The notes beneath the pieces were generated by a model. It was not told where the DNA came from. It ran no database searches and was given only the letters and a program-made list of their open reading frames with translations. From positions 1,612,001-1,676,000 of the forward strand of contig NZ_JAHSTY010000001.1 of the NCBI RefSeq assembly GCF_019145355.1: 64,000 nucleotides of DNA, written 5' to 3'. Origin of the DNA: Pseudomonas azadiae. GTDB lineage: Bacteria > Pseudomonadota > Gammaproteobacteria > Pseudomonadales > Pseudomonadaceae. The translations under genes were made by a program, and so were the position numbers. Shown piece after piece: positions 7,786 through 17,071 of this stretch; the first letter of the stretch is position 1; each line of letters begins with the position of its first letter.

Positions 7786-8715
7786 ATGCCGTCGCCCGAC
7801 CTTAAAGCCATGCCTCTCGATGCCGAGATGGAAAAGCAGCGCGCCGAACTGGCCAGCATCGTGCAACGGCATACCTGGGAGGATGGTTCCTACGGTACGG
7901 CCATCACTGCGTTGTTTCTGAACCGCCACAACACACCGCGCGACTTCATGCCGGTGTTGGTGGAGCCTGCCCTGTGCATTCTTGCCAGCGGCAGCAAGGA
8001 AGTGCGCCTGGCCGACGAGATTTTTGCCTACGATCCGCTCAACTACCTGGTGTTTTCGGTGGCGATGCCGGTGGCCGGGCGGATCATCGAAGCCACCCCG
8101 GAACACCCGAACCTGTCGGTGCGCATCAATATCGACCCGGCGCAACTGACGGCCTTGATCGCCGAGGCAGGCCCGATGGGCGTGCCGTCGCGACCGACCT
8201 CCCGTGGCATGTACGTCGACCGCATCGACCATCAGCTGCTCGACGCCGTGCTGCGTCTGACGCGGCTGCTGGACACGCCCAAAGACATCGCCATGCTCGC
8301 GCCGCTGATCAACCGCGAGATCCTCTACCGCTTGCTGCGCGGTCCCCAGGGTTATCGGCTGTATGAAATCGCCGTGGCCAACAGCCAGAGCCATCGGGTC
8401 AGCCAGGCGATCACATGGTTGAACCGCAACTACGAGCAACCGCTGCGCATTGATGACCTGGCCAAGGAAGTAAACCTGAGCGTCTCGACCTTGCACCACC
8501 GCTTCAAGGCGATCACTGCCATGAGCCCGCTGCAGTATCAGAAGCAACTGCGCTTGCAGGAAGCGCGCCGGTTGATGATTGCCGAAGGGCTCGAAGCGTC
8601 GGCGGCGGGGTATCGCGTGGGGTATGAAAGCCCGTCGCAGTTCAGCCGGGAGTACAGCCGGCTATTCGGGGCGCCGCCGTTAAGAGACCTGGCCAGATTG
8701 CGTCAAAGCATCTGA
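7786..8715 (+). CDS. AraC-family transcriptional regulator
   Basis: 309 residues. The N-terminal half resembles the AraC_N (PF06719) sensory domain, with a cupin-like segment EPALCILASGSKEV; the C-terminal 100 residues contain two helix-turn-helix motifs (LRIDDLAKEVNLSVSTLHHRF and AAGYRVGYESPSQFSREYSRLFG). This subclass often controls oxidoreductase genes. AGAGGA lies just before the ATG. It is divergent from the ABM-type gene, and the spacer carries an inverted repeat that could be its binding site. The regulator call is firm; the effector and targets are inferred only from position. Confidence 0.92.
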   Translation: MPSPDLKAMPLDAEMEKQRAELASIVQRHTWEDGSYGTAITALFLNRHNTPRDFMPVLVEPALCILASGSKEVRLADEIFAYDPLNYLVFSVAMPVAGRIIEATPEHPNLSVRINIDPAQLTALIAEAGPMGVPSRPTSRGMYVDRIDHQLLDAVLRLTRLLDTPKDIAMLAPLINREILYRLLRGPQGYRLYEIAVANSQSHRVSQAITWLNRNYEQPLRIDDLAKEVNLSVSTLHHRFKAITAMSPLQYQKQLRLQEARRLMIAEGLEASAAGYRVGYESPSQFSREYSRLFGAPPLRDLARLRQSI

Positions 8716-8732
8716 CTCAACAGAGATCAAAA

Positions 8733-8836
8733 TGTGGGAGCTGGCTTGCCTGCGATAGCATCACCTCGGTTTGTCTGAACCACCGAGGCGTCTGTATCGC
8801 AGGCAAGCCAGCTCCCACATAAGCCAGCTCCCACAT
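8733..8836. repeat. REP pair with a partial tandem duplication
   Basis: A standard convergent pair (8733-8820) in which the last 16 bases of the right arm, AAGCCAGCTCCCACAT, are repeated directly at 8821-8836. It separates the convergent AraC and gtrS genes. Confidence 0.85.
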
Positions 8837-8851
8837 TGGGCCTGTGTGTAG

Positions 8852-10321
8852 TCAGTCCAAGCCTCGGGGCAATTGCAGGGTCACCCGCAACCCACCCTCG
8901 CGCAAATTCTGCAAACTCACTTCACCGCCATGGCTGTGGGCAATGTTGCGCGCAATCCCCAACCCCAAGCCGTAGCCCTGCTGCTGCCCCGCCAGGCGGA
9001 AGTGCGGTTCGAACACCTGCTCCAGACGCTGCTCCGGAACCCCAGGGCCTTCGTCATCCACGTGCAGGACGAATTGCGCGCCGTCGTCCTCGATGTGCAG
9101 ATGGGCGTTCTGCCCGTACTTCAACGCATTATCGATCAGGTTACCGATGCAGCGCTTGAGCGCCAGCGGTTTACCCGGGTAAGCGGTCAATGCACGGCCG
9201 TACTGGGTGACGCGGCCATTGCCATTGGGCGCCAGGTAAGGTTCGACCAGGCAGTCGAGCACATGATTGAGGTCCACCGGCTCGATGTTCTCGTGAATAT
9301 CGGTATCTTTCACGCACTGCAGCGCGCCTTTGACCAGCAATTCGAGCTCATCCAGGTCCCGGCCGAACTTGGTTTGCAGGTTTTCATCTTCGAGCAGTTC
9401 CACGCGCAGGCGCAGGCGGGTGATGGGGGTGCGCAAGTCGTGGGAGATTGCACTGAACAATTGGCTGCGTTCCGTGAGGTAACGGCTGATGCGCTCGCGC
9501 ATGGCATTGAACGCACGGCCCACTTCCACGACTTCACTGCCTCCGCCTTCAGCGACCGGCTCCACATGGGCGCCCAGGGACATGTCCCGCGCCGCCCGCG
9601 CCAGGCGCTTGAGGGGCCGGCTCTGCCAGTGCACCAGCAAGCCGATAAACAGCAGCAGGAAACCGCTGGTCAGCACGATGAACCACACTTGCTGGGACGG
9701 CAGGCCTTGTTCTTCGAGGCTGGTGTAGGGCTCGGGCAACAGCGAGGCGATGTACAGCCATTCGCCAGGCGCGAGCTGGATCTGGGTGACCAGCACCGGT
9801 GGGTTCACCGGCTCCAGGGTCAGCGCGTAATGGGCCCAGGAGCGCGGCAGCTCATCGAGCTTCAGGCCGGCATTGAAAATGCGCAGGTCTTCGGCGCTGA
9901 CAAACTCCACCGACATGTGCACATCGGCACCGAGGGTCTGTTTGAGCACCTCATCCACCGTTTCGAGCACCGCTTGTTTACGCGGGGTCTGCGGCAGGAT
10001 GGCCATGTCCAGCGGGCGATCATTGAGGGTCACCACAAAACGCGTGCCGCCCATGCTGCGTAACTGGTCGAGGACCAACGGGCGATACGCCACGGGCAGC
10101 GAACGGAAATAACTTGCACTGGCGGTCATCGAATGCGCCAGGCTGCGGGCGCTGGTGACCAGGCCTTCAAGCTGGGTGGCACGCAATTGCGAAACCCAGA
10201 TCACGCTGGACAGCGCCTGGGCAAACAACACGGCCAGCAGCGTCAGGAGCAGCATGCGCCCCAGCAACGAGCGCGGCACGGGGAAACGTCGGTGGCGTTC
10301 GGTTACCGGTTCAGTGGGCAT
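8852..10321 (-). CDS. gtrS: Sensor histidine kinase GtrS (glucose/2-ketogluconate-type sensor)
   Basis: 489 residues from the ATG at 10321; a TTG nine bases upstream is a possible alternative. Membrane segment near residues 17-40, periplasmic sensor domain, second membrane segment near 195-215 (VWFIVLTSGFLLLFIGLL), HAMP-like linker, HisKA with SHDLRTPITRLRL, and HATPase (NLIDNALKYG, DEGPGVP, GYGLGLGIARN). Its start overlaps the end of gltR by 11 bases. Position in the edd-glk-gltR-gtrS cluster matches the Pseudomonas GltR/GtrS system, which controls glucose porin and ABC transporter genes in response to glucose-derived acids. The name is given on synteny plus domain order. Confidence 0.88.
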   Translation of the reverse strand: MPTEPVTERHRRFPVPRSLLGRMLLLTLLAVLFAQALSSVIWVSQLRATQLEGLVTSARSLAHSMTASASYFRSLPVAYRPLVLDQLRSMGGTRFVVTLNDRPLDMAILPQTPRKQAVLETVDEVLKQTLGADVHMSVEFVSAEDLRIFNAGLKLDELPRSWAHYALTLEPVNPPVLVTQIQLAPGEWLYIASLLPEPYTSLEEQGLPSQQVWFIVLTSGFLLLFIGLLVHWQSRPLKRLARAARDMSLGAHVEPVAEGGGSEVVEVGRAFNAMRERISRYLTERSQLFSAISHDLRTPITRLRLRVELLEDENLQTKFGRDLDELELLVKGALQCVKDTDIHENIEPVDLNHVLDCLVEPYLAPNGNGRVTQYGRALTAYPGKPLALKRCIGNLIDNALKYGQNAHLHIEDDGAQFVLHVDDEGPGVPEQRLEQVFEPHFRLAGQQQGYGLGLGIARNIAHSHGGEVSLQNLREGGLRVTLQLPRGLD

Positions 10322-11045
10322 TGCCGGCAACCACGCTGGCTGCCAGTTGATAACCGCTGCCGCGAACGGTGCGGATCAGCCTCGGGGGTTTTTCGGTATC
10401 GCGCAGGCGCTGGCGCAAGCGGCTGACGGCCATGTCGACGATCCGGTCCAGCGGCATCAGGTCGCGACCACGGGTGGCGTTGCCGATGGTGTCGCGGTCG
10501 AGGATTTGTTGCGGGTGGTCGAGAAACAATTTGAGCAGGGCAAAGTCAGCGCCGGAGAGGATGACCTCTTCACCATCCACATGGAACAGGCGGTGGCTGA
10601 TCATATCCAGGCGCCATTCATCGAATACCAGCACGTCGCCACCACTGCTGCGTTCCTGGCCAAACTGGCAACGGCGCAACAACGCCTTGATCCGTGCCTG
10701 CAACTCGCGCGGGCTGAATGGCTTGCCGATATAGTCGTCGGCGCCCAGCTCCAGGCCGATCACGCGGTCGGCCTCATCGGAGCTGGCGGTAAGCATGATG
10801 ATGGGCACCTGCGCCTGGCGCGGGTGCTGACGGATCCAGCGGCAGAGGCTGAAACCGTCTTCGTCCGGCAACATCACATCAAGGATGACCAGGTCGCACG
10901 GCGCTTCGTTCATCGCCTGGCGGAACCCCGCGCCATCCGGCACGCCACGCACCTGGAAACCGGCGCGACTGAGGTAGGTTTGCAGCAATTCGCGGATTTC
11001 CTGGTCGTCGTCGACGAGGAGAATCGATTTACTGATTACGCTCAC
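10311..11045 (-). CDS. gltR: OmpR-family response regulator GltR
   Basis: 244 residues: receiver domain with acidic pocket VDDD and phosphoacceptor Asp56 (ILDVMLPDEDG), followed by a winged-helix DNA-binding domain (LILSGADFALLKLFLDHP... VRGSGYQL). The GTG start at 11045 is decided by a perfect GGAGG located five bases upstream. It lies between glk and gtrS as in other Pseudomonas glucose loci, where GltR represses or controls oprB and gts transport genes; those genes are not in this window. A REP pair sits between glk and gltR and could alter the transcript ratio. Confidence 0.92.
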   Translation of the reverse strand: MSVISKSILLVDDDQEIRELLQTYLSRAGFQVRGVPDGAGFRQAMNEAPCDLVILDVMLPDEDGFSLCRWIRQHPRQAQVPIIMLTASSDEADRVIGLELGADDYIGKPFSPRELQARIKALLRRCQFGQERSSGGDVLVFDEWRLDMISHRLFHVDGEEVILSGADFALLKLFLDHPQQILDRDTIGNATRGRDLMPLDRIVDMAVSRLRQRLRDTEKPPRLIRTVRGSGYQLAASVVAGNAH

Positions 11046-11101
11046 GGGGTCCTCCTTGTTGTTATGGCCAAGCTTAAGTCATTTGTTGCCCTTGAGGGAC
11101 T

Positions 11102-11170
11102 CATCGCAGGCAAGCAAGCTCCCACATTGAAACGCATTCCTCTGTGGGAGCTGGGCTTGCCCGCGATGGC
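11102..11170. repeat. REP pair inside the edd-glk-gltR-gtrS transcription unit
   Basis: Short convergent pair, 11102-11128 (left arm with GCAAGCAAGC, one base off consensus) and 11142-11170 (GCTGGGCTTGCCCGCGATGG). It fills most of the 136-base gap between glk and gltR, so a transcript reading through would carry a strong hairpin. Confidence 0.8.
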
Positions 11171-11181
11171 GTCATCACGGC

Positions 11182-12138
11182 TTACGCAAATGCCTGCTCC
11201 AAAGCCACACCCGCCCCAGTCAACCCCGAATACGGCGCAGTCACCAGCCACACCGGGATGCCCTTGAAGTAGTCGCTCATGCAGCCTTTGTCGGCAAAGC
11301 TCTTGGCGAAACCACTGGCGATAAAGAAGTCGGCAAACCTGGGAATCACCCCGCCCACGATATACACCCCGCCGCGACCACCGGTGGTCAGCACGTTATT
11401 GCCCGCCACCCGGCCCAGCCAAATGCTGAACTGGTCCAGTACTTCCATCGCCACCGGGTCGCCGGCCAGGCCTGCCGCCGTGATCGCTTCAGGCGTCTCC
11501 AGCACCGGCGCATGCCCATCGACCGCGCAGATCGCCCGATACAGTCGCGGCAACCCACCACCGCTCAAGGCGGTTTCAGCGCTGACATGCCCGATCTCGG
11601 TGTAGATATGCTGCCACAGCTGGGTTTCCCGCTGGCTGCTCAGGGGCAGGTCGACATGCCCGCCCTCCCCCGGCAACGCGGCAAAGCGCCCCGCGCCCAG
11701 ATCCAGCAAAGTGCCGACACCCAGGCCAGTGCCCGGGCCGATCACCACGGCTGGCCGCAGGGGTTCCGGCGTGCCTTCGCAGACCACGCGGAATTCGTCG
11801 GGCTTGAGCTGGGTCATGCCCAGGGCCATGGCCGAGAAATCATTGATCAGCAGCAGTTCATCCACCTGCAACGTCTGGCAAAACGCAGTCTTGCTCAAGC
11901 GCCAGTGATTGTTGGTGAATTTAAATTCATCCCCGCTCACCGGCCCCGCCACCGACAGACAAACAGCGCCGATGTCGCCGATGTGCAGGCCTTCCTCCTT
12001 GAGGTAGACCTTGATCGCGTCCTCGGGGCTTGAATGATCCGCCGTGGCCTGCACTCGGATCGAATGCAGTGCCTGATCGCGCCACAACGCAAAACGCGCG
12101 TTGGTCCCCCCGATATCACCGACCAGCGCTAACTTCAC
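11182..12138 (-). CDS. glk: Glucokinase
   Basis: 318 residues of the bacterial glucokinase (Glk, ROK-unrelated) family. [12 protein letters not shown] at the N terminus is the phosphate-binding motif of the ASKHA fold; [12 protein letters not shown] carries the catalytic Asp region and [13 protein letters not shown] the second ATP loop. It phosphorylates glucose to glucose 6-phosphate in the cytosol, feeding zwf and edd. The GTG start overlaps the edd stop codon in a GTGA arrangement, so translation is coupled to edd. In Pseudomonas this enzyme is one of three parallel routes for glucose. Confidence 0.96.
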   Translation of the reverse strand: MKLALVGDIGGTNARFALWRDQALHSIRVQATADHSSPEDAIKVYLKEEGLHIGDIGAVCLSVAGPVSGDEFKFTNNHWRLSKTAFCQTLQVDELLLINDFSAMALGMTQLKPDEFRVVCEGTPEPLRPAVVIGPGTGLGVGTLLDLGAGRFAALPGEGGHVDLPLSSQRETQLWQHIYTEIGHVSAETALSGGGLPRLYRAICAVDGHAPVLETPEAITAAGLAGDPVAMEVLDQFSIWLGRVAGNNVLTTGGRGGVYIVGGVIPRFADFFIASGFAKSFADKGCMSDYFKGIPVWLVTAPYSGLTGAGVALEQAFA

Positions 12139-13961
12139 TTAAGCGTCTCCAAGGCACAGGTAAAGGCGCTGGCACCCTGCTCTGCGGAGCTGGCGGCCAG
12201 GCGCATAAATGCAAACAGCTCGCGACCGGCCCCCACGTTATTGCCCAACAGGCCAGTGGCAGGCGTGCGCGCTGCAAATGCTTCGGCGTCCACCTTAAGC
12301 TCCAAGGTGCCCTTCACGCCATCCACGCGAATGATATCGCCATCGCGTACCCGCGCCAGTGGCCCGCCGCTCTGGGCTTCGGGGTTGACGTGAATCGCGG
12401 CGGGGATCTTACCCGACGCGCCGGACATACGCCCGTCCGTTACCAATGCGACCTTGAAGCCACGGTCCTGCAATACGCCGAGGAACGGCGTCATCTTGTG
12501 CAATTCCGGCATGCCATTGGAGCGCGGGCCCTGAAAGCGCATCACCGCGACAAAGTCTTTTTCCAGCTGGCCGGCCTTGAACGCATCGGCCAGGTCTTGT
12601 TGATCCTGGAACACCACGGCAGGCGCTTCGACGACCTGGTGCTCCGGCGCCACCGCAGACACTTTCATCACGCCGCGCCCCAGGTTGCCTTCCATCACGC
12701 GCAAGCCGCCTTCCGGTGAAAACGCACGGGCCACGGGGCGCAGGATGGTTTCGTCGAGGCTTTCGATAGGCCCGTCGCGCCAGATCAGCTCGCCGTCGAC
12801 CAGGAACGGCTCCGCGGTGTAACGGCTCAGGCCCTTGCCCGCCACGGTGTTGACGTCTTCGTGGAGCAGCCCGGCTTCGAGCAACTCGCGGATCAGGAAC
12901 GACATGCCGCCCGCCGCCTGGAAGTGATTGATATCGGCCTTGCCGTTTGGATACACGTGGGACAGGGTCGGTACCACCTCGGAGAGGTCGGCCATGTCGT
13001 CCCACGTGAGGATAATGCCCGCCGACATGGCGATGGCCGGCATGTGCAGGGTGTGGTTGGTGGAGCCGCCCGTAGCGTTGAGCGCAACAATGGCGTTGAC
13101 GATGGATTTCTCGTCGACGATCTCGCCGATCGGCGTGAAGTTGCCGTTGGCCTTGGTCAGGCGCGTGACCTGGTGCGCGGCTTCGCGGGTCAGGGCATCA
13201 CGCAGCGGCGTGTACGGGTTGACAAACGAGGCGCCCGGCAAGTGCAGGCCCATCACTTCCATCAGCAACTGGTTGGTGTTGGCGGTGCCGTAGAACGTAC
13301 AGGTGCCGGGGCTGTGGTAGGACTTCATCTCCGACTCCAGCAGCTCTTCGCGGCTGGCCTTGCCTTCGGCGTAGCGCTGGCGCACGTCGGCCTTCTGCTT
13401 GTTGGAGATGCCCGACGGCATCGGCCCGCCCGGCACGAAGATCATCGGCAGGTGGCCGTAGCGCAGCGCCCCCATCATCAGGCCGGGGACGATCTTGTCG
13501 CAGATGCCCAGCATCAGCGCGGCATCGAACATGTTGTGGGACAGCGCGACCGCTGTGGACATGGCAATGACTTCACGGCTGAGCAGGCTCAGCTCCATGC
13601 CGGGCTCGCCCTGGGTCACACCGTCGCACATGGCCGGGGTGCCACCGGCGAACTGGCCGACCGAGCCGACTTCGCGCAGGGCCTTCTTGATCTGCTCAGG
13701 GAAATGCTCGTACGGCTGATGCGCCGAGAGCATGTCGTTATATGAAGAAACAATTGCCACGTTGGCGGCATTCATCATGCGCAGACTATTTTTATCTTCA
13801 GTGCCGCAACCGGCCACGCCGTGGGCGAAGTTGGCGCACTGCAGCTTGCCGCGCATCGGACCGTCGCTGGCTGCGCCGCGAATGAGCGCAAGGTAAGCCT
13901 CGCGGGTGGCGCGGCTGCGGGCGATAAGCCGTTCGGTGACCTCAAGGACGCGGGGATGCAT
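12135..13961 (-). CDS. edd: Phosphogluconate dehydratase (Entner-Doudoroff)
   Basis: 608 residues, the normal length for Edd of the IlvD/Edd family. It converts 6-phosphogluconate to 2-keto-3-deoxy-6-phosphogluconate. Iron-sulfur cluster region [12 protein letters not shown] near residues 42-53, later GICDKIVPG and the [12 protein letters not shown] segment conserved in dihydroxy-acid/phosphogluconate dehydratases. It is the first gene of the edd-glk-gltR-gtrS unit and is divergent from gap; the 221-base gap carries two HexR-type operators, so derepression by the product KDPG is expected. Confidence 0.97.
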   Translation of the reverse strand: MHPRVLEVTERLIARSRATREAYLALIRGAASDGPMRGKLQCANFAHGVAGCGTEDKNSLRMMNAANVAIVSSYNDMLSAHQPYEHFPEQIKKALREVGSVGQFAGGTPAMCDGVTQGEPGMELSLLSREVIAMSTAVALSHNMFDAALMLGICDKIVPGLMMGALRYGHLPMIFVPGGPMPSGISNKQKADVRQRYAEGKASREELLESEMKSYHSPGTCTFYGTANTNQLLMEVMGLHLPGASFVNPYTPLRDALTREAAHQVTRLTKANGNFTPIGEIVDEKSIVNAIVALNATGGSTNHTLHMPAIAMSAGIILTWDDMADLSEVVPTLSHVYPNGKADINHFQAAGGMSFLIRELLEAGLLHEDVNTVAGKGLSRYTAEPFLVDGELIWRDGPIESLDETILRPVARAFSPEGGLRVMEGNLGRGVMKVSAVAPEHQVVEAPAVVFQDQQDLADAFKAGQLEKDFVAVMRFQGPRSNGMPELHKMTPFLGVLQDRGFKVALVTDGRMSGASGKIPAAIHVNPEAQSGGPLARVRDGDIIRVDGVKGTLELKVDAEAFAARTPATGLLGNNVGAGRELFAFMRLAASSAEQGASAFTCALETLK

Positions 13962-14081
13962 GTGTAGAACTCCAGGCTAACGGATGTGGCGACCTGAGTG
14001 TCTATGCTGATCAAACGCCCGCAGCTCATGGGATGGCAGGGAGTCGTTTGGATCATCGGACCAGTTGATTCAGGTCACTCG

Positions 14082-14096
14082 TTGTAGATTGAACAA
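14082..14096. promoter_or_regulatory. HexR-type operator, edd side
   Basis: TTGTAGATTGAACAA fits the TTGT-N7-ACAA pattern reported for HexR in Pseudomonas putida. It lies 121 bases before edd and 87 before gap. Confidence 0.65.
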
Positions 14097-14143
14097 AATA
14101 TTGCCACTAAAAAGGCTTGTTTTCTATTTTTATGCGAATAATC

Positions 14144-14158
14144 TTGTAATTCTTACAA
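14144..14158. promoter_or_regulatory. HexR-type operator, gap side
   Basis: TTGTAATTCTTACAA is a near-perfect palindrome fitting TTGT-N7-ACAA. It starts 39 bases before the gap start codon, downstream of a possible -35/-10 pair (TTGCCA 14101, TATTTT 14125), a position suited to repression. Confidence 0.75.
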
Positions 14159-14182
14159 CAAATCGACGATAGGCGCTTTCCA

Positions 14183-15184
14183 ATGACTCTTCGTATCGCA
14201 ATCAATGGTTTTGGCCGTATCGGCCGTAATGTCCTGCGCGCACTGTATACCCAAGGCTACCGCCAGGATTTGCAGATCGTCGCCATCAATGATCTGGGCG
14301 ACAGTTCGATCAATGCCCACCTGCTCAAATACGACACCGTGCATGGCACTTTCGACGCAGAGGTCGCCCACGATCAGGAAAGCCTGACCGTCAACGGTGA
14401 CCGGATTGCCGTCAGCGCCATCCGCAACCCGGCCGACCTGCCGTGGGCTGCGCACCAGATCGACGTGGTGTTCGAATGCACCGGTCTGTTCACCGACCGT
14501 GACAAGGCCGCCGCCCATATCAGCGCCGGCGCGCGCAAGGTGATCATCTCGGCACCGGCCAAGGGCGCGGACGCCACCGTGGTCTACGGCGTCAACCATG
14601 ACATTCTGCGTCAATCCCACCAGATCATCTCCAACGCCTCGTGCACCACCAACTGCCTGGCGCCGGTTGCCCAGGTGCTGCACCGCGAATTGGGTATCGA
14701 AAGCGGCCTGATGACCACCATTCACGCCTACACCAACGACCAGAACCTGACCGACGTCTATCACGCCGACCCATACCGTGCGCGTTCGGCGACCCAGAAC
14801 ATGATCCCGAGCAAAACCGGCGCCGCCGAAGCGGTGGGCCTGGTCCTGCCGGAACTGGCGGGCAAGCTGACCGGCATGGCCGTGCGCGTGCCGGTGATCA
14901 ACGTGTCGCTGGTAGACCTTACCGTGCAACTGAAGAAGGAAGCCACGGCAGAGGAAGTCAACGCGCTGCTCAAGGACGCCAGCCAGCATTCGAAGATCCT
15001 CGGCTACAACACCCTGCCGCTGGTTTCCAGCGACTTCAACCACAACCCGCTGTCGTCGATCTTCGATGCCAACCACACCAAGGTCAGCGGCAAACTGCTG
15101 AAGGTGCTGGCCTGGTACGACAACGAATGGGGCTTCTCCAACCGTATGCTGGACAACTGCCTGGCGCTCTGCAACGCCGAATAA
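14183..15184 (+). CDS. gap: Glyceraldehyde-3-phosphate dehydrogenase, type I
   Basis: 333 residues. NAD-binding N terminus [10 protein letters not shown], catalytic Cys154 in [12 protein letters not shown], and the closing [12 protein letters not shown] motif. It oxidises glyceraldehyde 3-phosphate, the triose made by the Entner-Doudoroff aldolase, in the cytosol. In Pseudomonas this copy (gap-1) is divergent from edd and belongs to the HexR regulon; the operator pair upstream agrees. It starts with ATG and ends shortly before a REP pair, with the heme-uptake sigma factor gene following on the same strand but with its own Fur box. Confidence 0.97.
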   Translation: MTLRIAINGFGRIGRNVLRALYTQGYRQDLQIVAINDLGDSSINAHLLKYDTVHGTFDAEVAHDQESLTVNGDRIAVSAIRNPADLPWAAHQIDVVFECTGLFTDRDKAAAHISAGARKVIISAPAKGADATVVYGVNHDILRQSHQIISNASCTTNCLAPVAQVLHRELGIESGLMTTIHAYTNDQNLTDVYHADPYRARSATQNMIPSKTGAAEAVGLVLPELAGKLTGMAVRVPVINVSLVDLTVQLKKEATAEEVNALLKDASQHSKILGYNTLPLVSSDFNHNPLSSIFDANHTKVSGKLLKVLAWYDNEWGFSNRMLDNCLALCNAE

Positions 15185-15202
15185 TCGGACATGCAGATCC
15201 CC

Positions 15203-15291
15203 TGTGGGAGCTGGCTTGCCTGCGATTGCATCACCTCGGTCTGGCTGAAAGGCCGAGTCGTCTGCATCGCGGGCAAGCCCGGCTCCCACAG
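15203..15291. repeat. REP pair
   Basis: Convergent GTGGGAGCTGGCTTGCCTGCG and GCGGGCAAGCCCGGCTCCCAC arms with a CTCGGTC...GGCCGAG loop dyad; lies just after gap and may act as its transcript end. Confidence 0.85.
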
Positions 15292-15350
15292 AGGCTCGGT
15301 TCCAACCGATAGCCGGGTTGCATCTCAAAGTGCCACTTGCCATTTCAGTT

Positions 15351-15369
15351 GATGATAAGCATTATCATT
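15351..15369 (+). promoter_or_regulatory. Fur box upstream of the ECF sigma gene
   Basis: GATGATAAGCATTATCATT, a dyad with TGATAA/TTATCA arms, closely matches the 19-bp Fur consensus. It lies 26 bases before the sigma-factor start, so iron repression of the whole signalling module is expected. Confidence 0.75.
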
Positions 15370-15394
15370 AACTGCAAACCGGTCTGGTATCTCT

Positions 15395-15913
15395 GTGAGC
15401 CAATCTCGCTTCAACCACGTCTTTCTCACCCAACGGGTGATTCTGCTTCGCACCCTGCAGCGCATGGTGAATAACCACAGCACCGCTGAGGACCTGTTGC
15501 AGGAAACCTACCTGCGCGTCACCCGGGCCCTGAGCGAGCGGCCGATCGATCACCTTGAACCCTTTGTCTATCAAACCGCGCGTAACCTGGCGCTGGATCA
15601 TCTGCGCGCGCGCAGGATCCAAGCCCGTACGTTGCAGGAAGATGTACCGCTGGACGTCCTGCAAGGTGTCGCCGCTCCCATCAGTACGCCCGAAGATGCC
15701 ACCCAGGCCGAGCAACTGCTGGAGCACCTGAGCGTCAGCCTCGGCCAGTTGAGCCCGCGTCAGCAGCAGATCTTCATCCTCAGTCGCCTGCACGGCTGCA
15801 GCTACCAGGAGATTGCCGATCAGTTGGCGGTGTCCTTGAGCACCGTGCAAAAGGAACTGAAATTGATCATGGCCATCTGTGTAGGTGTGGCCGAGCGACT
15901 GGATCAGCCTTAA
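15395..15913 (+). CDS. FecI-like ECF sigma factor (heme-uptake signalling)
   Basis: 172 residues, GTG start. Region 2 (NHSTAEDLLQETYLRVTRAL) and region 4 (LSPRQQQIFILSRLHGCSYQ) of a group IV sigma factor of the FecI iron-starvation type are plain. It would recruit RNA polymerase to the receptor gene when the outer-membrane receptor is occupied. The neighbours are a FecR-like anti-sigma gene 75 bases downstream and an STN-containing TonB receptor, the complete cell-surface-signalling set. A Fur box precedes it. It resembles the HxuI/HasI sort of heme sigma factor; the same neighbours next to gap are, from memory, seen in P. putida. Confidence 0.9.
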   Translation: MSQSRFNHVFLTQRVILLRTLQRMVNNHSTAEDLLQETYLRVTRALSERPIDHLEPFVYQTARNLALDHLRARRIQARTLQEDVPLDVLQGVAAPISTPEDATQAEQLLEHLSVSLGQLSPRQQQIFILSRLHGCSYQEIADQLAVSLSTVQKELKLIMAICVGVAERLDQP

Positions 15914-15988
15914 GCTGCCCCCCGACAGAAGTGTCGACCCAAGCTGTAGGAAAGATGAATAGAACGTGGCGAAGACCCGAGGCACACC

Positions 15989-16957
15989 GTGACGGACCCG
16001 AATAAACTGCCCCCCCATGCGTTGGCTCATGAGGTGTTGCAAGACACGGCTATGGACCAGGCCCTCGATTGGCTGATCGCCTTGCAGTGCGCGCAGCCCG
16101 GCCAACAGGCCGAATTCGAAGCCTGGCTGACCAGCGATCCGGCCCATGCCCAGGCGTTCGCCAAGGCACAGGCCGCCTGGGGTGGCGCACCGGTGCACAG
16201 TGCCGCCATTGCCCTGGCGGCGCCGCGCAAGCCCAGCACCTGGCGCCGGATCAAGCCGCATTGGAAACCGCTGGCCACGGCCGCCGTGCTGCTGATCGGT
16301 CTGTTCAACTTCAGCAACCTGCCGGTGCGCCTGCAAGCCGACCACCTCACCGTGGTGGGCGAACGCCAGCGCCTGCAACTGGACGATGGCTCCAAGGTGT
16401 TGCTCAACACCAATTCGGCGTTCTCCAGCACCGTGCAGAACCACCAGCGCATCGCCCGCCTCTACCAGGGCGAAGCGTTTTTCGAAATAGCCCCGGGCCA
16501 TGGCCTGCCTCTGGAAATCGACGCCGGCCCGGTGCGCGCCAGTGTGCGCGATACCGCCTTCGCCGTGCGCTACCTCGATGGCGAAGCCCAAGTGCAAGTG
16601 CAGCGCGGCGACGTCGACCTGAGCACTACCGTCAACGATGCCGTCGTGCGCCTGAGCGCGGGTGAAAGTATCCGCATCGGGCCCAAGGGCTTTGGCCAGC
16701 CCTCCAAGCTGGATGCCGACAAAGACCTGGCCTGGGTACAAGGCCGGCTGGTCTTCGAAAACTGCCCGATGGGCGAAGTGCTCGCCGAGTTGCGGCGCTA
16801 CTACCCCGGCTGGATCGTCAGCACCAACGACAGGCTCGCCAGCGTGGCTGTGACCGGCAATTATCGGCTCGACCAACCGCTGGACGTGGTGCGCTCGCTG
16901 GCGCACATCACCTCGGCCAAGCTGTCGGAATATCCGGCGCTGGTCATCTTGAACTAA
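15989..16957 (+). CDS. FecR-like anti-sigma factor / sensor
   Basis: 322 residues, GTG start behind a GAGG ribosome site. A cytosolic DUF4880 domain (residues about 15-60, ALDWLIALQCAQPGQQAEFE), one membrane segment near 92-108 (PLATAAVLLIGLFNF), a periplasmic FecR domain (about 118-225) and a C-terminal secretin/TonB-like short domain (LAWVQGRLVFENCPMGEVLA onward) that would contact the receptor's signalling domain. It holds the sigma factor until the receptor binds ligand. The gene lies between sigma and receptor genes on the same strand. Confidence 0.9.
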   Translation: MTDPNKLPPHALAHEVLQDTAMDQALDWLIALQCAQPGQQAEFEAWLTSDPAHAQAFAKAQAAWGGAPVHSAAIALAAPRKPSTWRRIKPHWKPLATAAVLLIGLFNFSNLPVRLQADHLTVVGERQRLQLDDGSKVLLNTNSAFSSTVQNHQRIARLYQGEAFFEIAPGHGLPLEIDAGPVRASVRDTAFAVRYLDGEAQVQVQRGDVDLSTTVNDAVVRLSAGESIRIGPKGFGQPSKLDADKDLAWVQGRLVFENCPMGEVLAELRRYYPGWIVSTNDRLASVAVTGNYRLDQPLDVVRSLAHITSAKLSEYPALVILN

Positions 16958-16974
16958 ATGAGAATTATTTTTAC
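16956..16974 (+). promoter_or_regulatory. Second Fur-like box, before the TonB receptor
   Basis: AAATGAGAATTATTTTTAC overlaps the anti-sigma stop codon. It resembles the GATAATGAGAATnATTnTC form of the Fur box but the right half is imperfect. The 97 bases between it and the receptor ATG probably also hold the sigma-dependent promoter, which I cannot define. Confidence 0.5.
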
Positions 16975-17071
16975 TCGATAGCACCCGACGGTACGTCTCG
17001 TCTTAGTCAATGCAACTGATTCCTATTTGGTCGGTTCGCAACTATAAGATTCGTACTCCGGAGCGCTCTCG

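Noticed and set aside
10155..11267. 370-codon plus-strand frame over gltR
   Set aside because: Antisense of gltR, gtrS end and a REP pair.
13962..14081. Search for an RNA gene or riboswitch in the edd leader
   Set aside because: No stable conserved fold or known motif was recognised; the region is explained by promoter and HexR sites.
15368..16984. Minus-strand open frame of 538 codons over the sigma and anti-sigma genes
   Set aside because: Spans two well supported genes and their Fur boxes; shadow.
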